Positions 7,884-17,686 are shown, numbered from the stretch's first letter. The stretch: 64,000 nucleotides of DNA from a bacterium (GCA_030431455.1 JAUIJE010000010.1:248001-312000), one strand, 5' to 3'. Program-made: numbers and translations. Notes: a model not told the origin generated them from the sequence alone.

Positions 7884-9653
7884 ATGGTCGCTCAAGAAAT
7901 CCAGTCACATGGTGACAACCCCCGTCTCGCGGCGTTGCGCGCGTTGATGCGGGCCGCCGACCTCGACGCCTACGTGGTCCGGGCCACCGATGGCTACCTC
8001 AATGAATACGTGCCCATCGACGAGAGCCTGCGGGCGGCGCTGACCGGGTTCACCGGATCCATGGGGGACGCGGTCATCACCGCCCACCAAGCGTGGTTGG
8101 TGGTCGACGGGCGCTATACCCTCCAGGCCAAACGCGAGGCCCAGGGTTTTCAGGTCAAGACCTTGCCCCTCGGCACCGCCATCGACACCGGGGTGTGCGA
8201 GATGGTCGAGTCCTTGTGCCCCGACGGAAAGGTCGGGGTCGAGGGCGACCGCACCGACGTCAGCCAATACAAGCGGCTGCAAAGAGTGTTGTCCGCGGAC
8301 GTGGTCGCGACCCCGCGCTCGCTGATGTTCGACGTGCTCGCGCGGGAGGGGCAAAAGCCGGCCCGGGCCAAAGGCCACGCCTGGCCCATCGACCCCGCGC
8401 TCAGCGGCCGCAGCGTGCGGGAGCGGCTCGACTTGGTGAAGGACGCCCGCGCCCACGACGAGGTCGACGGCTACGTCGTGGTCGCCCTTGATGTGCTCGC
8501 GTGGTTGAGCAACCTGCGCGGCGATCAGTTCATCCACCAAGCCACGTTCCGGGGGCGCGGGGTGGCCTTGGCCGACCGGGTGATGCTCGGCTTTGACCAA
8601 ACGCGGCTCAAGGAGGGTGCGGCCCCCGTCGACGAGGCCATCGCCTGGTGCGCGCCCGACGCGCTCGCCGCCGAGGTGAGCCAATCGTCGAACAGAACAG
8701 TCACATTGGGGTTCGACCCCGCGCGCTGCCCGGTGGCGGTGCGCGATGCCTTTGTGCGCGCGGGCTGTGTGCTCAAGGCCTGCCCCGATCCGTTCGCCCG
8801 GTTGATGACCCAAAAGACCCCGGCCGAGCTGCGCCACATGGTGCACGCCTTCGCCACCGCCGACGCGTGTGTGCTCAAGCTCCAGCGCTGGGTGGCCCGC
8901 GAGGTGAAAAAGGGTCCCGTGACCGAGGCCGACGTGGCCACCAAAATCGAGCGGCTCTACCGCCGGGCGGGGGCGTTCGGCCTGTCGTTCCGGGTCATCG
9001 CCGCCCAAGGCCCGCACGGCGCGATTGTGCACTATGGGACCCCAGACCAGGAGCGTCCCCTCGAGGAGGGCGACCTGTTCTTGCTCGACTCGGGCGCGTA
9101 TTTCGCCGGGGGCTACGCCACCGATCTGACCCGTACGTTTGTGGTCGGCGGCCGCCATGTCACTGCAAAGCCGCGGCACAAACAGCTCTTCACCCTCGTG
9201 CTCAAGGCCGCCATCGCGGGCATGAGCGCGCGCGTCCCGGTGGGCACCACCGGGGCCCAGCTCGACGCGATTGTGCGCGCCCCGTTGTGGCGGGCCGGCC
9301 ACCAATACCTGCACGGCACCGGCCACGGGGTCGGCGTCAACGTGCACGAGTTTCCGCCGCGGGTGGGCCCGGGGGTGAGCGCGCCGGTCGAGGTGGGCCA
9401 GGTGTTCTCGATCGAGCCCGGCCTCTACCTCGAAGGAGAGCTCGGCATCCGCATCGAGAACTTGTGCACCGCGGTGCCCGACCCCGACGACGACCGCTTC
9501 ATCCGGATCAAGCCGCTCACGTTCTCGCCCCTCGACAAACGCCTGATCGACCGGCGCTTGCTCGACGCCCAAGAGCGCGCGTTCTTGACCTGGTTTGACC
9601 GCCGTCACAAACACCAGGACCAACTCGAGGCTGAGCTGCCGCCGCTTTTGTGA
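7884..9653 (+). CDS. pepP: Xaa-Pro aminopeptidase, long APP1-like form
   Basis: 589 residues, matching the long three-domain form (two creatinase-like N domains plus an M24 catalytic domain) rather than the 440-residue E. coli PepP. It removes N-terminal residues preceding proline, using two metal ions. The M24 ligands are visible: D402 in LLDSG, D414 in ATDLTRTF, His in HGTGHGVG and Glu in SIEPGLY and RIENL. There is no signal peptide, so it is cytosolic. GAGGAGAG lies just before the ATG, nine bases after slt; the shared transcript may link muropeptide and peptide recycling. The symbol is by family. Confidence 0.93.
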   Translation: MVAQEIQSHGDNPRLAALRALMRAADLDAYVVRATDGYLNEYVPIDESLRAALTGFTGSMGDAVITAHQAWLVVDGRYTLQAKREAQGFQVKTLPLGTAIDTGVCEMVESLCPDGKVGVEGDRTDVSQYKRLQRVLSADVVATPRSLMFDVLAREGQKPARAKGHAWPIDPALSGRSVRERLDLVKDARAHDEVDGYVVVALDVLAWLSNLRGDQFIHQATFRGRGVALADRVMLGFDQTRLKEGAAPVDEAIAWCAPDALAAEVSQSSNRTVTLGFDPARCPVAVRDAFVRAGCVLKACPDPFARLMTQKTPAELRHMVHAFATADACVLKLQRWVAREVKKGPVTEADVATKIERLYRRAGAFGLSFRVIAAQGPHGAIVHYGTPDQERPLEEGDLFLLDSGAYFAGGYATDLTRTFVVGGRHVTAKPRHKQLFTLVLKAAIAGMSARVPVGTTGAQLDAIVRAPLWRAGHQYLHGTGHGVGVNVHEFPPRVGPGVSAPVEVGQVFSIEPGLYLEGELGIRIENLCTAVPDPDDDRFIRIKPLTFSPLDKRLIDRRLLDAQERAFLTWFDRRHKHQDQLEAELPPLL

Positions 9654-9739
9654 AAGCCTCGCACTTTCGCGTGCGCGATCTGGAGGGCCGGGTAGGCTTG
9701 ACGGGTCTGCGACGAGGTTGACGACGAGGGACGGCGGGC

Positions 9740-11254
9740 GTGCCCCGAGACGACGAGCGACATCAAGCACGGGCCCTGCGGTGGGTGGTTCCCCTGTGGG
9801 TGGCGGCGGTGCTTCACCAATACGCGATGGCCGGTGCGATCAATGCACTGACATTGAGCACAGTGGGAGCGGGCTTGGTGTGGGTGGCGCGCCCGGCCGC
9901 CCCCCTGCCCGCGCTGGCGTTCGCGCTGTTGCAGGCCGTGCCCGTGGTGGTGGGCTGGTCGGCCACCACCATGCGACAAAGTTACTTCACCGCGGTGGTG
10001 CACCTGTCGCTGGTGGCGGCGTTGGTCGTCGGGGGCCACCGGCAGCTCTGGCGGTCGTGGCGCGCCCCTGGTCTGGTGTACGCCGCCTTTCGCCAGGGAC
10101 CGTTGCCGGCGTGCTTGGTCGGCTTTTTCTTCGCCGGGTTCGCCAAGCTCAACTGGGACTTCGTCGACCCCGACTGGGGCTGCGGCCCGCTGTACTATCT
10201 CTGGTTCCTCGAGCACCCGCTGCTGGGCTGGCTGCCCGACGGCCCTGTGGCCCTCGCCACCGTCGGGTGGCTGGCCGCGGTGGGCGAGGTCGTGGCCGTG
10301 CCGTTGATCCTCCTGCCCTGGACCCGGAAGTGGGGCCTCGCGTGCCTGTGGGTGATCACGGTGGCGTTGATTTTGAGCCCACGCGGCCTGGGTTACCTCG
10401 CGTTCGCGGGTCTGTTCTTTGCGCTGTCATTCCTGCTGCTGCCCCCCGACACCTTCAGCCGGTGGGCGGCGTGGTCCCGCGCGGTGGTGATGAGGCGACA
10501 AGGCCGGATCGGCGGCGGCTTGCTGCACGGGCTCTACCCGCGACGACGCTTGTTGCTGGTGGCGGTGATGGGGGGCTGGCTGGCCGCGTGTTGGGTGCCG
10601 GTCATTCACATCGACGCGCTCCTGCTTCTGCGCGGGTTCCTCAATGTCATTTACGTGCCGTTGGTCGCGGTCGCGCTCTACGAGACGGTGCGGCGCCGCG
10701 CTTCGGGCGAGCTTCGCGTTCCCTGGTTCAGCGGGCCGCGTCTGCCGCGCCGGGCCCGCGCCGCGGCCTTTTGGGTGGTGGGGTTGTTCGCCCTCAACGA
10801 GTCCCTGGTGTGGGTCGGGCTGTACCATTCCCCGACGCTGACGATGGCGGCCAACGCGATGTTCCGGGTGTCGCGCAACAACCACATGCTCGTCAACCCC
10901 ATGCCCGAGCTCCCGGGGCTCGAGGAGGTCGTGATCATCGACGCCCAAGGCTTGCCGGTTCACGCGGGCCAACACCTGCCCTGGTGGTTGTTCGTGGAGA
11001 TCGGGTCCCAGGCCGGGCCCGGCGCGCGGGTCACCTTCCGGCGCACCCATGCGCGCGCGCGACGCATGAACGGCGAGGAGCTCCGCCGACATTTCGCCGG
11101 GGGATCGTGGGCCGCGAAGCTGTTGCATTTCACCCCCTACACCCCGGGTGACCACCCCGCGTTCTGCCCCAAACCGTTCCCCGGACAGAACCGCCAGGCC
11201 TCCCGGCAGTTCATGCTCGACGCCTGGCAGCGACGCAAACGCGACCCGCCGTGA
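9740..11254 (+). CDS. HTTM-like polytopic membrane protein
   Basis: 504 residues with about ten hydrophobic segments between residues 12 and 370, then a soluble C-terminal tail rich in Arg and Trp. The segment FAGFAKLNWDF (near residue 135) resembles the HTTM motif shared with vitamin-K-dependent gamma-carboxylase relatives, a Gly-x-x-Lys-Leu followed by an acidic/aromatic loop. In bacteria most HTTM proteins have no proven reaction. The gene is followed 7 bp later by a convergent esterase gene. Family assignment is from pattern only. Confidence 0.75.
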   Translation: MPRDDERHQARALRWVVPLWVAAVLHQYAMAGAINALTLSTVGAGLVWVARPAAPLPALAFALLQAVPVVVGWSATTMRQSYFTAVVHLSLVAALVVGGHRQLWRSWRAPGLVYAAFRQGPLPACLVGFFFAGFAKLNWDFVDPDWGCGPLYYLWFLEHPLLGWLPDGPVALATVGWLAAVGEVVAVPLILLPWTRKWGLACLWVITVALILSPRGLGYLAFAGLFFALSFLLLPPDTFSRWAAWSRAVVMRRQGRIGGGLLHGLYPRRRLLLVAVMGGWLAACWVPVIHIDALLLLRGFLNVIYVPLVAVALYETVRRRASGELRVPWFSGPRLPRRARAAAFWVVGLFALNESLVWVGLYHSPTLTMAANAMFRVSRNNHMLVNPMPELPGLEEVVIIDAQGLPVHAGQHLPWWLFVEIGSQAGPGARVTFRRTHARARRMNGEELRRHFAGGSWAAKLLHFTPYTPGDHPAFCPKPFPGQNRQASRQFMLDAWQRRKRDPP

Positions 11255-11261
11255 CCCCCCG

Positions 11262-12749
11262 TCACGGCGCGAGCGCGGCCTCCAAAAAGCCCCGCAGCGC
11301 GGTGTCGCCGGCGCGGTCTGCATGGGCATTGCCCAGGACCGTGCCCCCCATCTCCATGTACGCGTTCCAGTCCGGGCGCCAGAGCGCGTCGTGGCCCACC
11401 GTCGGCCACCCCGGGGTGGACAAGAAGTGGCCCGCCGCGGGGTAACACGCGTACACGTCGTCGTAGGCGCTGACGTGGTCGGTCTCGACCAGCCGGTCCC
11501 AGGCCGCTTCCCCCAGCACACAGGACGGCCAAAGCTGATCGTCCTCCCCCGCCCGGATCAAGACCGGTCCATTGACATTCTCGATGTCGATGGTCGCGGC
11601 CTCGAGCGCGGCCGGGTCCGCGGTGTCCAGGACCTCGAGATAGGCGGGGGTGCCCGCGTAGTGGGCCAGCCCATCGTCGTCGTAAAAGACCGTGAGCATG
11701 GCGTCGTCGGGAAACGGGAACTCGACGAACGGCATGCCCTGGTAGGTCCAGGCCGCGGTCCCCGGCACCAGGCCCCCGATGACGTAGCCGCTGGGCACGT
11801 CCGCCACCACCGCGCGCACCTGCGGGAAATGGGCCCCGAGCAACAGCGCGAGCTCGCCCCCCCGGGACCCACCCATCACCGCGATGCGATCGGGGTCGAC
11901 GCGCGGGTCGGCGGCGAGGTGCGCGAGCCCGGCCTCGAGGTTTTCCAACGGCACATCGACGAGGTTGGCGGGCAGGCCCGGTTCGCCAAAGTAGGCGACC
12001 CCCAAGGCGGCGTAGCCGAGGGTGGCCAAATAGTAGGCCGACCATTCACCCCCGCTGCGCCCGCCCTCTGACCCGCCAAAGCACAACACCGCGGGGAAGG
12101 GGCCGTCCCCCGGCGGCAATGTCATTGTGCCTTTGACCACGCCCTGGTCGACGTCCTCGATGACGATGCCCTCATCGATGCTGGCGCGGGCTTGGTCCCC
12201 GTTGACCACCACGTCCCCGGCGAGGTCTTGCACCGTGACCCGGACGGTGAGGTCAAAGGTCGGCCCCAGGTTGCCGCGGGCGGTGGCGATGAACGCCTCC
12301 CCGCTCGCCTCGTCCCAATCCCCCTGCACGGGCGCGTCGTCCCGCAGGTCGACGGTGCCGTCCTCGTCGGCCACAAACCGCGCTGAGGACAAAAGACCGT
12401 TGAGCGCGGTGATCACATCGTAGCTGTCCCCGGGCGCGAGGCCGGTGACCTCCACCCGCAGCGGGTCCCCATACCGGGCCCGGACCACCTCGACCTCCGG
12501 GGACGCGGGGTCGTGCGGCCGCGGTTGCACCCAAAAATGTAGCCCGGGCGCGGCCGCGCCGGCGTCGGCGCCCCCGGCCACGCCCGCGTCACCGTCCCCC
12601 CCGGCGTCGGGTTCGCCGGCGCCCCCGTCCGCCCAGCCCGCGTCCGGTCCCCGGCCCGCGTCCGGGGCCACGCCCCCGTCCGGGCACCCGCAAAAAAGCA
12701 GGCAAACCCCTAAAAGATATACGGAAATCGTTCGTTCTGCGCGCGCCAT
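11262..12749 (-). CDS. BAAT / acyl-CoA-thioesterase-family esterase lipoprotein
   Basis: 495 residues. The signal peptide ends at a Cys-Gly-Cys lipobox (LLFCGC), followed by an Ala/Asp/Gly/Pro linker to about residue 70. Next comes an N-terminal beta-sandwich (about 75-195, the acyl-CoA thioester hydrolase N domain), then an alpha/beta-hydrolase C domain. A catalytic triad is visible: Ser near 295 in GGSRGGE, Asp near 401 in GEDDQLW and His near 440 in AAGHF. The family includes bile-acid-CoA N-acyltransferase and acyl-CoA thioesterases. An outward-facing lipoprotein cannot see cytosolic CoA esters, so an extracellular esterase role is more likely. Confidence 0.85.
   Translation of the reverse strand: MARAERTISVYLLGVCLLFCGCPDGGVAPDAGRGPDAGWADGGAGEPDAGGDGDAGVAGGADAGAAAPGLHFWVQPRPHDPASPEVEVVRARYGDPLRVEVTGLAPGDSYDVITALNGLLSSARFVADEDGTVDLRDDAPVQGDWDEASGEAFIATARGNLGPTFDLTVRVTVQDLAGDVVVNGDQARASIDEGIVIEDVDQGVVKGTMTLPPGDGPFPAVLCFGGSEGGRSGGEWSAYYLATLGYAALGVAYFGEPGLPANLVDVPLENLEAGLAHLAADPRVDPDRIAVMGGSRGGELALLLGAHFPQVRAVVADVPSGYVIGGLVPGTAAWTYQGMPFVEFPFPDDAMLTVFYDDDGLAHYAGTPAYLEVLDTADPAALEAATIDIENVNGPVLIRAGEDDQLWPSCVLGEAAWDRLVETDHVSAYDDVYACYPAAGHFLSTPGWPTVGHDALWRPDWNAYMEMGGTVLGNAHADRAGDTALRGFLEAALAP
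12117..12127. repeat. palindromic CAATG-K-CATTG site
   Basis: CAATGTCATTG, a perfect copy of the window-wide 11-bp motif, inside the BAAT-type esterase gene. Identical copies lie at 42701-42711 and 62437-62447. Confidence 0.85.
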
Positions 12750-12830
12750 GTCCGCCCCCCAAGCTCGGGTCCCACACGCACCCTAGCCGGAAGCGGCCCT
12801 ATCGAAAGAGCCACTTTGGCAATACAAATG

Positions 12831-12850
12831 GATCCACTGTGTCGTGGATC
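12831..12850. promoter_or_regulatory. inverted repeat over the start of the MocR gene
   Basis: GATCCAC and GTGGATC form perfect 7-bp arms around six bases and straddle the GTG start at 12839. A second imperfect dyad (CCAC-TTTG / CAAATGG) lies just upstream in an AT-richer stretch. The position suits an autoregulatory site for the MocR protein or control of the divergent esterase. The assignment is inference. Confidence 0.35.
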
Positions 12851-14317
12851 GCCCAGCTTTCGATCACCTTCGACCCGGCCCGGCCGCGGTACCGGCAGCT
12901 CACCGACGCCTTGATCGGGGCGATCACCACCGGCCGGCTGCAGCCCGGCGACCGGCTCCCGGGGTCGCGCCAGCTCGCGTTGCAGCTCGGGGTCAGCCGC
13001 AACACCGCCACCGCGGCCTACCAGGACCTCGAGGCCGAAGGCTGGGTCACGCGGACCGTGGGCGCGGGCACCCGGGTCAACCACAAGCTGCCCCCCGCGC
13101 CCCCCGGACCTACCCCCCGGGAGGGGCGTTCGCCGCCGCGCCGGCCCCCCGCCGCGGGGTTTCGGGTGTTGGCCCGGGGCGATCAGAGTCCGCACGCCGG
13201 CCTGCCCCCGGGGGCCACGACGCTGCGCTGGGATTTTGGCGTGCCCGACGTGCGGCTCGCCCCCACCGACGCGCTGGCCCGCGCCCTCCGCCGGGCCCTG
13301 CGCACCAAGGCCGAGCTCGTCCTGCAGTACCAACGAGGCAGTGACATGGTGACGCCCCCCCTCCCCCGCGCGCTGTCGCGGATGCTCGGCACCCGCCGCG
13401 GCATGGCGGCCGAGCCCGCGGACATCTTGGTCACCGAGGGAAGTCAAATGGCATTGTACCTGGCCGGCCAAGCGCTGCTCGCGCCGGGGGACACGGTGGT
13501 GGTCGAGCACCCGGGCTACCCCGGGGCCTGGCAGGTGTGGGAGAGCCTGGGCGCGCGCATCGTGTCCGTGCCCGTCGACGAAGGCGGGCTCGTGGTCGAC
13601 GATCTCGCGGACCGGCTCGCCCGGGGGCTGCGCCCGCGGGCGGTGTTTGTGACCCCGCACCACCAGTTCCCCACCACGGTGGTGCTGCAAGCGGACCGCC
13701 GGTTGCGTTTGTTGCAGCTCGCCCAAGAACATCGCTTCGCGATCATCGAAGACGACTACGATCACGAGTTCCACTTCGACGCCCGGCCCATCCCCCCGCT
13801 GGCTGCGCTCGACGACGGCGGGGTGGTGGTCTACGTGGGCTCGCTTTCGAAGATCGTGGCCCCCGGCCTGCGCGCGGGATACCTCGTGGGGCCCCGTGAT
13901 TTCATCGCCGCCGCCGCCGCGCGGTCCGAGGTCATCCGGCTCCAGGGCAACGCCCTGATGGACCGCGCCCTGGCCGAGCTCTTCGAGGATGGCGAGATCC
14001 AACGGCATTGGCGCCGGGGGGTCAAAATCTATCGGCGCCGGCGCGACCACCTCGCGGGCCTTTTGCGCCGAAGACTCGGCGACGCGCTCTCGTTCCGGGT
14101 GCCCGAAGGGGGCTTGGCCCTGTGGGCCCGCGTGCACCCGTCCGTCGACCTCACCCGGTGGGCGGACCGGGCCCGGGACCGCGGCTTGGTGTTCCGCACC
14201 GGGGACGTGTTCTATCGCGCGGGCACGCCCCCACCCTGTGTGCGCTTGGGCTTTGCCCGGCTCGGCGAAGACGAGCTGTCGCGGGCGGTGGACCTGCTCC
14301 AGGCCGCGTTGCCCTAA
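12839..14317 (+). CDS. MocR-family (GntR-HTH plus aminotransferase) regulator, PdxR-like
   Basis: 492 residues, the normal MocR size. An N-terminal GntR winged helix (about 10-75, RPRYRQLTDAL... PGDRLPGSRQLA... VSRNTATAAYQDL) is fused by a Pro/Arg linker to a class-I aminotransferase fold. The PLP-binding Lys is near 336 in SLSKIVAPGLRAGY. Such proteins use PLP or PLP-amino-acid adducts as effectors, as in PdxR and GabR. I see no pdxS/pdxT or gabT beside it; the divergent neighbour is an esterase lipoprotein, so the target is unknown. The stop overlaps the stop of the convergent cysteine desulfurase gene by three bases. Confidence 0.92.
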   Translation: MSWIAQLSITFDPARPRYRQLTDALIGAITTGRLQPGDRLPGSRQLALQLGVSRNTATAAYQDLEAEGWVTRTVGAGTRVNHKLPPAPPGPTPREGRSPPRRPPAAGFRVLARGDQSPHAGLPPGATTLRWDFGVPDVRLAPTDALARALRRALRTKAELVLQYQRGSDMVTPPLPRALSRMLGTRRGMAAEPADILVTEGSQMALYLAGQALLAPGDTVVVEHPGYPGAWQVWESLGARIVSVPVDEGGLVVDDLADRLARGLRPRAVFVTPHHQFPTTVVLQADRRLRLLQLAQEHRFAIIEDDYDHEFHFDARPIPPLAALDDGGVVVYVGSLSKIVAPGLRAGYLVGPRDFIAAAAARSEVIRLQGNALMDRALAELFEDGEIQRHWRRGVKIYRRRRDHLAGLLRRRLGDALSFRVPEGGLALWARVHPSVDLTRWADRARDRGLVFRTGDVFYRAGTPPPCVRLGFARLGEDELSRAVDLLQAALP

Positions 14318-15468
14318 CCCGCGGCGCGCAACCCGCGGGCGGCCTCGACGAGCACATCGGTGGCGCGGTCTACCTCGTCGACCGTGTTGAACCGCCCCAG
14401 GCCGATCCGGATCGAGCAGTGGGCCAAGTCGTGCGGCACCCCGATGGCGCGCAACACGTGGCTCGGCTCGATGTCCATCGACGTGCAGGCCGAGCCGGTG
14501 GAGAGCGCGACCTCGCGCTGGACTTTGAGCAGCAGCCGCTCGGCCTCGACCCCGGGCAGGCCGAGGTTGAGATTGCCCGCCACCCGCGCGGCCAGGGTCC
14601 CGTGCACCACGACGTCGCCCAGCCCCGCCCGCAGGCCCGCGAGCATGCGGTCCCGCAACCCGCGCAGCCGGGTGTTGTCCTCGTCGAACCCATCGCCCGC
14701 GAGCGCACAGGCCCGGCCAAAGCCGACGATACCGGGCACGTTGAGCGTGCCCGAGCGCAAGCCCCGCTCGTGCCCCCCGCCGAACAACAACGGCCGGGGC
14801 CGCACCCGGGGCCGGCGCCGCACAAACAGCGCCCCCACCCCTTTGGGGCCGTACACCTTGTGCGCGGACAGAGACATGAGGTCGATGCCCATCTCGTCCA
14901 CGTCCACCCGCTCCCGGCCCAACGACTGCGCCCCGTCGACGTGGAACCACACCCCGCGGGCCCGGCACAGCGCGCCCAGGGGCGCCAAGCTATGCACAGT
15001 TCCGATCTCGTTGTTGACGTGCATCAAGCTGAGGAGCGCGGTGTCGTCCCGCAGGGCCGCGGCCACCGCCTCGACGTCGAGGGTGCCGTCTTGGCGCGGG
15101 GCCAGCCGGGTGACCTCCGCGCCCCCCTGCTCGAGCACGGTGCAGGCATCGAGGGTGGCCTTGTGCTCGGTCTGGACGGTGACGACGTGGGGGGCCCGGT
15201 CGGTGCGGGCCCGGACCGTGCCGAACAGCGCGAGGTTGCTGCTCTCGGTGGCCCCGGAGGTGAACACGATCTCTTCGGGGCGCGCCCCGATGAGGGCGGC
15301 GACCTGGGCCCGGCCCTCGTCGACCAGGCCCTGGGCCGACCACCCGTAGGGGTGGCTCTTGCTCGCGGCGTTGCCGAACTGCTCGGTGAAGGTGGGCAGC
15401 ATCGCCTCGAGCACCCGCGGGTCCACCGGGCAGGTGGCGTGGTGGTCCAGGTAGATGGGCGAAGGCAT
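14314..15468 (-). CDS. nifS: cysteine desulfurase, NifS/IscS family
   Basis: 384 residues from ATG 15466-15468; the open frame extends further upstream but only from here matches the family (MPSPIYLDHHAT). The PLP Lys near 202 is in SAHKVYGPKG; SGATESSNLAL binds the cofactor. The persulfide-forming Cys near 327 is in STGSACTSMD, a group-I style loop. It supplies sulfur for Fe-S clusters or thio-modified tRNA. There is no iscU/iscA/sufE next to it, so the dedicated acceptor cannot be named. It is divergent from the TVP38-like gene 25 bp away. Confidence 0.94.
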   Translation of the reverse strand: MPSPIYLDHHATCPVDPRVLEAMLPTFTEQFGNAASKSHPYGWSAQGLVDEGRAQVAALIGARPEEIVFTSGATESSNLALFGTVRARTDRAPHVVTVQTEHKATLDACTVLEQGGAEVTRLAPRQDGTLDVEAVAAALRDDTALLSLMHVNNEIGTVHSLAPLGALCRARGVWFHVDGAQSLGRERVDVDEMGIDLMSLSAHKVYGPKGVGALFVRRRPRVRPRPLLFGGGHERGLRSGTLNVPGIVGFGRACALAGDGFDEDNTRLRGLRDRMLAGLRAGLGDVVVHGTLAARVAGNLNLGLPGVEAERLLLKVQREVALSTGSACTSMDIEPSHVLRAIGVPHDLAHCSIRIGLGRFNTVDEVDRATDVLVEAARGLRAAG

Positions 15469-15493
15469 CAAAGAACGGTAACCTCTCGAGGTC

Positions 15494-16072
15494 GTGGCGG
15501 TAAGTCCCCTCGTTCCCTTGTACAAGCGCCCGGGCGTGCGGCTGTTGCTCGCGGGCCTGCTGGTGCTGACCATGATCGCCCTCGGCATCGGCCTCACCGT
15601 CACCGGTGTGGTCACCCCCGACGACATCCGGGCCCAGGTCACGCAGTTCGGCCCGATGGGGGCGGTGGTGTTCGTGGGGGTGTTTGTGCTCGGCAACCTG
15701 CTGCACATGCCCGCGTTGGTGTTCATCACCGCCGGCGCGGTGGCGTTCGGGGTGTTGCCCGCGCTGGTGCTCAACATGGTCGCGGCCAGCATCGGGGCGG
15801 TGCTCAACTTCGCCTATCTCCGGCGGCTCACCGGGGGCACGGGCATGCGCGGGCTGCGCAACCCTTGGGTGTCGCGCATCCTCGACGGCATCGACGCCCA
15901 CCCGTTCCGAACCGTGCTGTTGTTGCGGCTGGTGTTCAACACCTCGCCGGCGCTGTCCGCCGCGCTCGCGTTCACCTCGGTGCGGTTTTGGCCCTATGTG
16001 ATCGGCACCGTGCTCGGGATGTTCCCGGTGGTCGCTGCAGTCACATTTGGGATCGACGCCGCCCTGTTCTGA
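15494..16072 (+). CDS. TVP38/TMEM64 (DedA-superfamily) membrane protein
   Basis: 192 residues, GTG start. It has a first membrane helix at about 18-38, then the VTT/SNARE-associated core (about 50-185): the stretch LGNLLHMPALVF with a re-entrant-like Gly-rich segment, a mid-protein R-x-x-x-F-x-x-x-L-L-L-R-L pattern (FRTVLLLRLVFNTSP), and terminal helices. The family is linked to lipid scrambling and envelope homeostasis in other organisms; the role here is unproven. The start lies 25 bp from the divergent cysteine desulfurase. Confidence 0.85.
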   Translation: MAVSPLVPLYKRPGVRLLLAGLLVLTMIALGIGLTVTGVVTPDDIRAQVTQFGPMGAVVFVGVFVLGNLLHMPALVFITAGAVAFGVLPALVLNMVAASIGAVLNFAYLRRLTGGTGMRGLRNPWVSRILDGIDAHPFRTVLLLRLVFNTSPALSAALAFTSVRFWPYVIGTVLGMFPVVAAVTFGIDAALF

Positions 16073-16084
16073 GCGCGCGGTCGG

Positions 16085-17686
16085 TTACTTCTTGTTCGGC
16101 TTCGCGCCCTTTTCGCCCTCAGGGGTTTTGGGCGGGGCCTTTTGGATGGTGAGCTCGAGTTGGCGCTCGGCGGTGCGGCCGGCCGCGATCTGAACCGGGG
16201 CGAACGCACGCTCCTTGCCCCCCCGGCTGACCTTGATCGCGTAGGTGCCGGGCGGCAGGTACGCGTCCTGTCCCGCCCGCACCGTGAGCGCGGCCTCGGC
16301 CGCCCCGGTGCGAAAGAACATCACGTCCGCGGGGACCGCGACCCCTTTGTCGAACACCTGAACCGAGGCGATCCCCACGTCGAGGGACAGCTCCTTGGTC
16401 ACGGTCTTGCCCGGCTTGAGGTTGAGCTCGACGTCGCTGGTGAGGGTGCCCTGGGGGGCGTCGAGCTCGGCCACGACCTTGTAGGCCCCGGGGGTGACCG
16501 CGAACTCCACCACCCCGTCGTCGCGCGAGCGCCGCTTGGCCACGTGGGTCTCCGCCCCGTCGCGGTACAGCTTCACCAGCAAGCTCTTGGCTTCGCGGCC
16601 GATTTGGGTGTTGAGCGTGACGTGGGCCGGGGAAATGTCAATGCGCGGCCTCTCGGTGCGGTTGGCCCGCACCCGCACCTTGGTCTCGGCGGCCATGCGG
16701 GTCCGGTCGTCCAGGCGTTTGCCTTTGTGCCGGGCCTTCACGATGAACTCGCCGGGGGCGAGGGTCGCGGTCTCGCCCGGTGCAATGGCATTGAAGGACT
16801 TTTCTTCCCCCGGCTTGAACAGCTCGATGTCGAGCTTCTTCTCCTCCGGGCCGAGCACTTTGCCGTCCAGCATCACCTGCGGGGTCACGAACCCGACCTG
16901 GTGGGCGACCTTCAACTTGCGCAACTTGCCGGGGTAGATGCTCACCTTCTCGGTGGTGACCGCGGCGAGGTCGTGGCTTTGGTAGAGCTGGGTCACGATG
17001 TTGTAGTCCCCGGGGGGCACCTCGTGCTCCTGGCCCGATTCGACCTCGACGATCTGCCGGCCGTCCTTGCGGCGGACCAACGCCGCCACCCCCTGGACCT
17101 TCTTGCCCCCCGCGTAGAGGTCGACCCACAAGCGACCATCGCTGACGTCGAGGGTGGGGGTCACTTTCTTGAGCGCCTGGGTGCGCACCGGCATTTCACC
17201 GGTGACCGCTTTGCGCCCCGCGTGTTTCTTCGCGACCTTGGCCTTGACCACGAGGTTGCCCACCGGCACCGGCAACGGCTCCTTCTGCGCGCCTTCGGCC
17301 ACCACCCGGCCGCGCTCGTCCTCGACGGCAATCTTGGCCGGGACCTCGCTGCCGCCGCGCACCACGGTGGCGACCAGGAACGCCGGCACCATCTTGCCCT
17401 TGACCGTGGTCGGCCCTTTCACCGCCACCCGGAACGATTGCCGCAAGGTGCCTTCGGTGCTGGGGCAGCTCACCACCACATCGTAGGTGCCGTTGTCGAC
17501 GTCCACCGGGAGGTCGAGGTCGATGGTGGTGCGCACTTCGTCGGTGTCGTTCTGTTCGAAGAATGTCGCCTCGCAGTTGCGCGTGAACTTCAGCCCGTCG
17601 CGCTCGATGTCGAAGGTCACCTCCGCGGCCAGCGACGACGACGCCCCGAGAAGACAAATGGTCAGCCAAGTCATCGTGCGCATCAT
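16085..17686 (-). CDS. secreted protein with repeated beta-sandwich modules
   Basis: 533 residues. The signal peptide is about 1-21 (cleavage after SLAA). The body consists of at least five similar segments that each end in a P-P-G-x-Y or A-P-G-E-F type strand (near 227, 315, 400 and 480), as in carboxypeptidase-regulatory or Ig-like folds. The C-terminus is a Lys/Pro-rich tail. Its ATG overlaps the stop of the upstream TPR gene in an ATGA, so the two are co-translated. No enzyme motif is seen. It may be an envelope scaffold or adhesion component working with the TPR protein. Confidence 0.8.
   Translation of the reverse strand: MMRTMTWLTICLLGASSSLAAEVTFDIERDGLKFTRNCEATFFEQNDTDEVRTTIDLDLPVDVDNGTYDVVVSCPSTEGTLRQSFRVAVKGPTTVKGKMVPAFLVATVVRGGSEVPAKIAVEDERGRVVAEGAQKEPLPVPVGNLVVKAKVAKKHAGRKAVTGEMPVRTQALKKVTPTLDVSDGRLWVDLYAGGKKVQGVAALVRRKDGRQIVEVESGQEHEVPPGDYNIVTQLYQSHDLAAVTTEKVSIYPGKLRKLKVAHQVGFVTPQVMLDGKVLGPEEKKLDIELFKPGEEKSFNAIAPGETATLAPGEFIVKARHKGKRLDDRTRMAAETKVRVRANRTERPRIDISPAHVTLNTQIGREAKSLLVKLYRDGAETHVAKRRSRDDGVVEFAVTPGAYKVVAELDAPQGTLTSDVELNLKPGKTVTKELSLDVGIASVQVFDKGVAVPADVMFFRTGAAEAALTVRAGQDAYLPPGTYAIKVSRGGKERAFAPVQIAAGRTAERQLELTIQKAPPKTPEGEKGAKPNKK
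16783..16793. repeat. palindromic CAATG-K-CATTG site
   Basis: CAATGGCATTG inside the beta-sandwich protein gene. The same 11-mer occurs at 19380-19390 and 51686-51696. Confidence 0.85.
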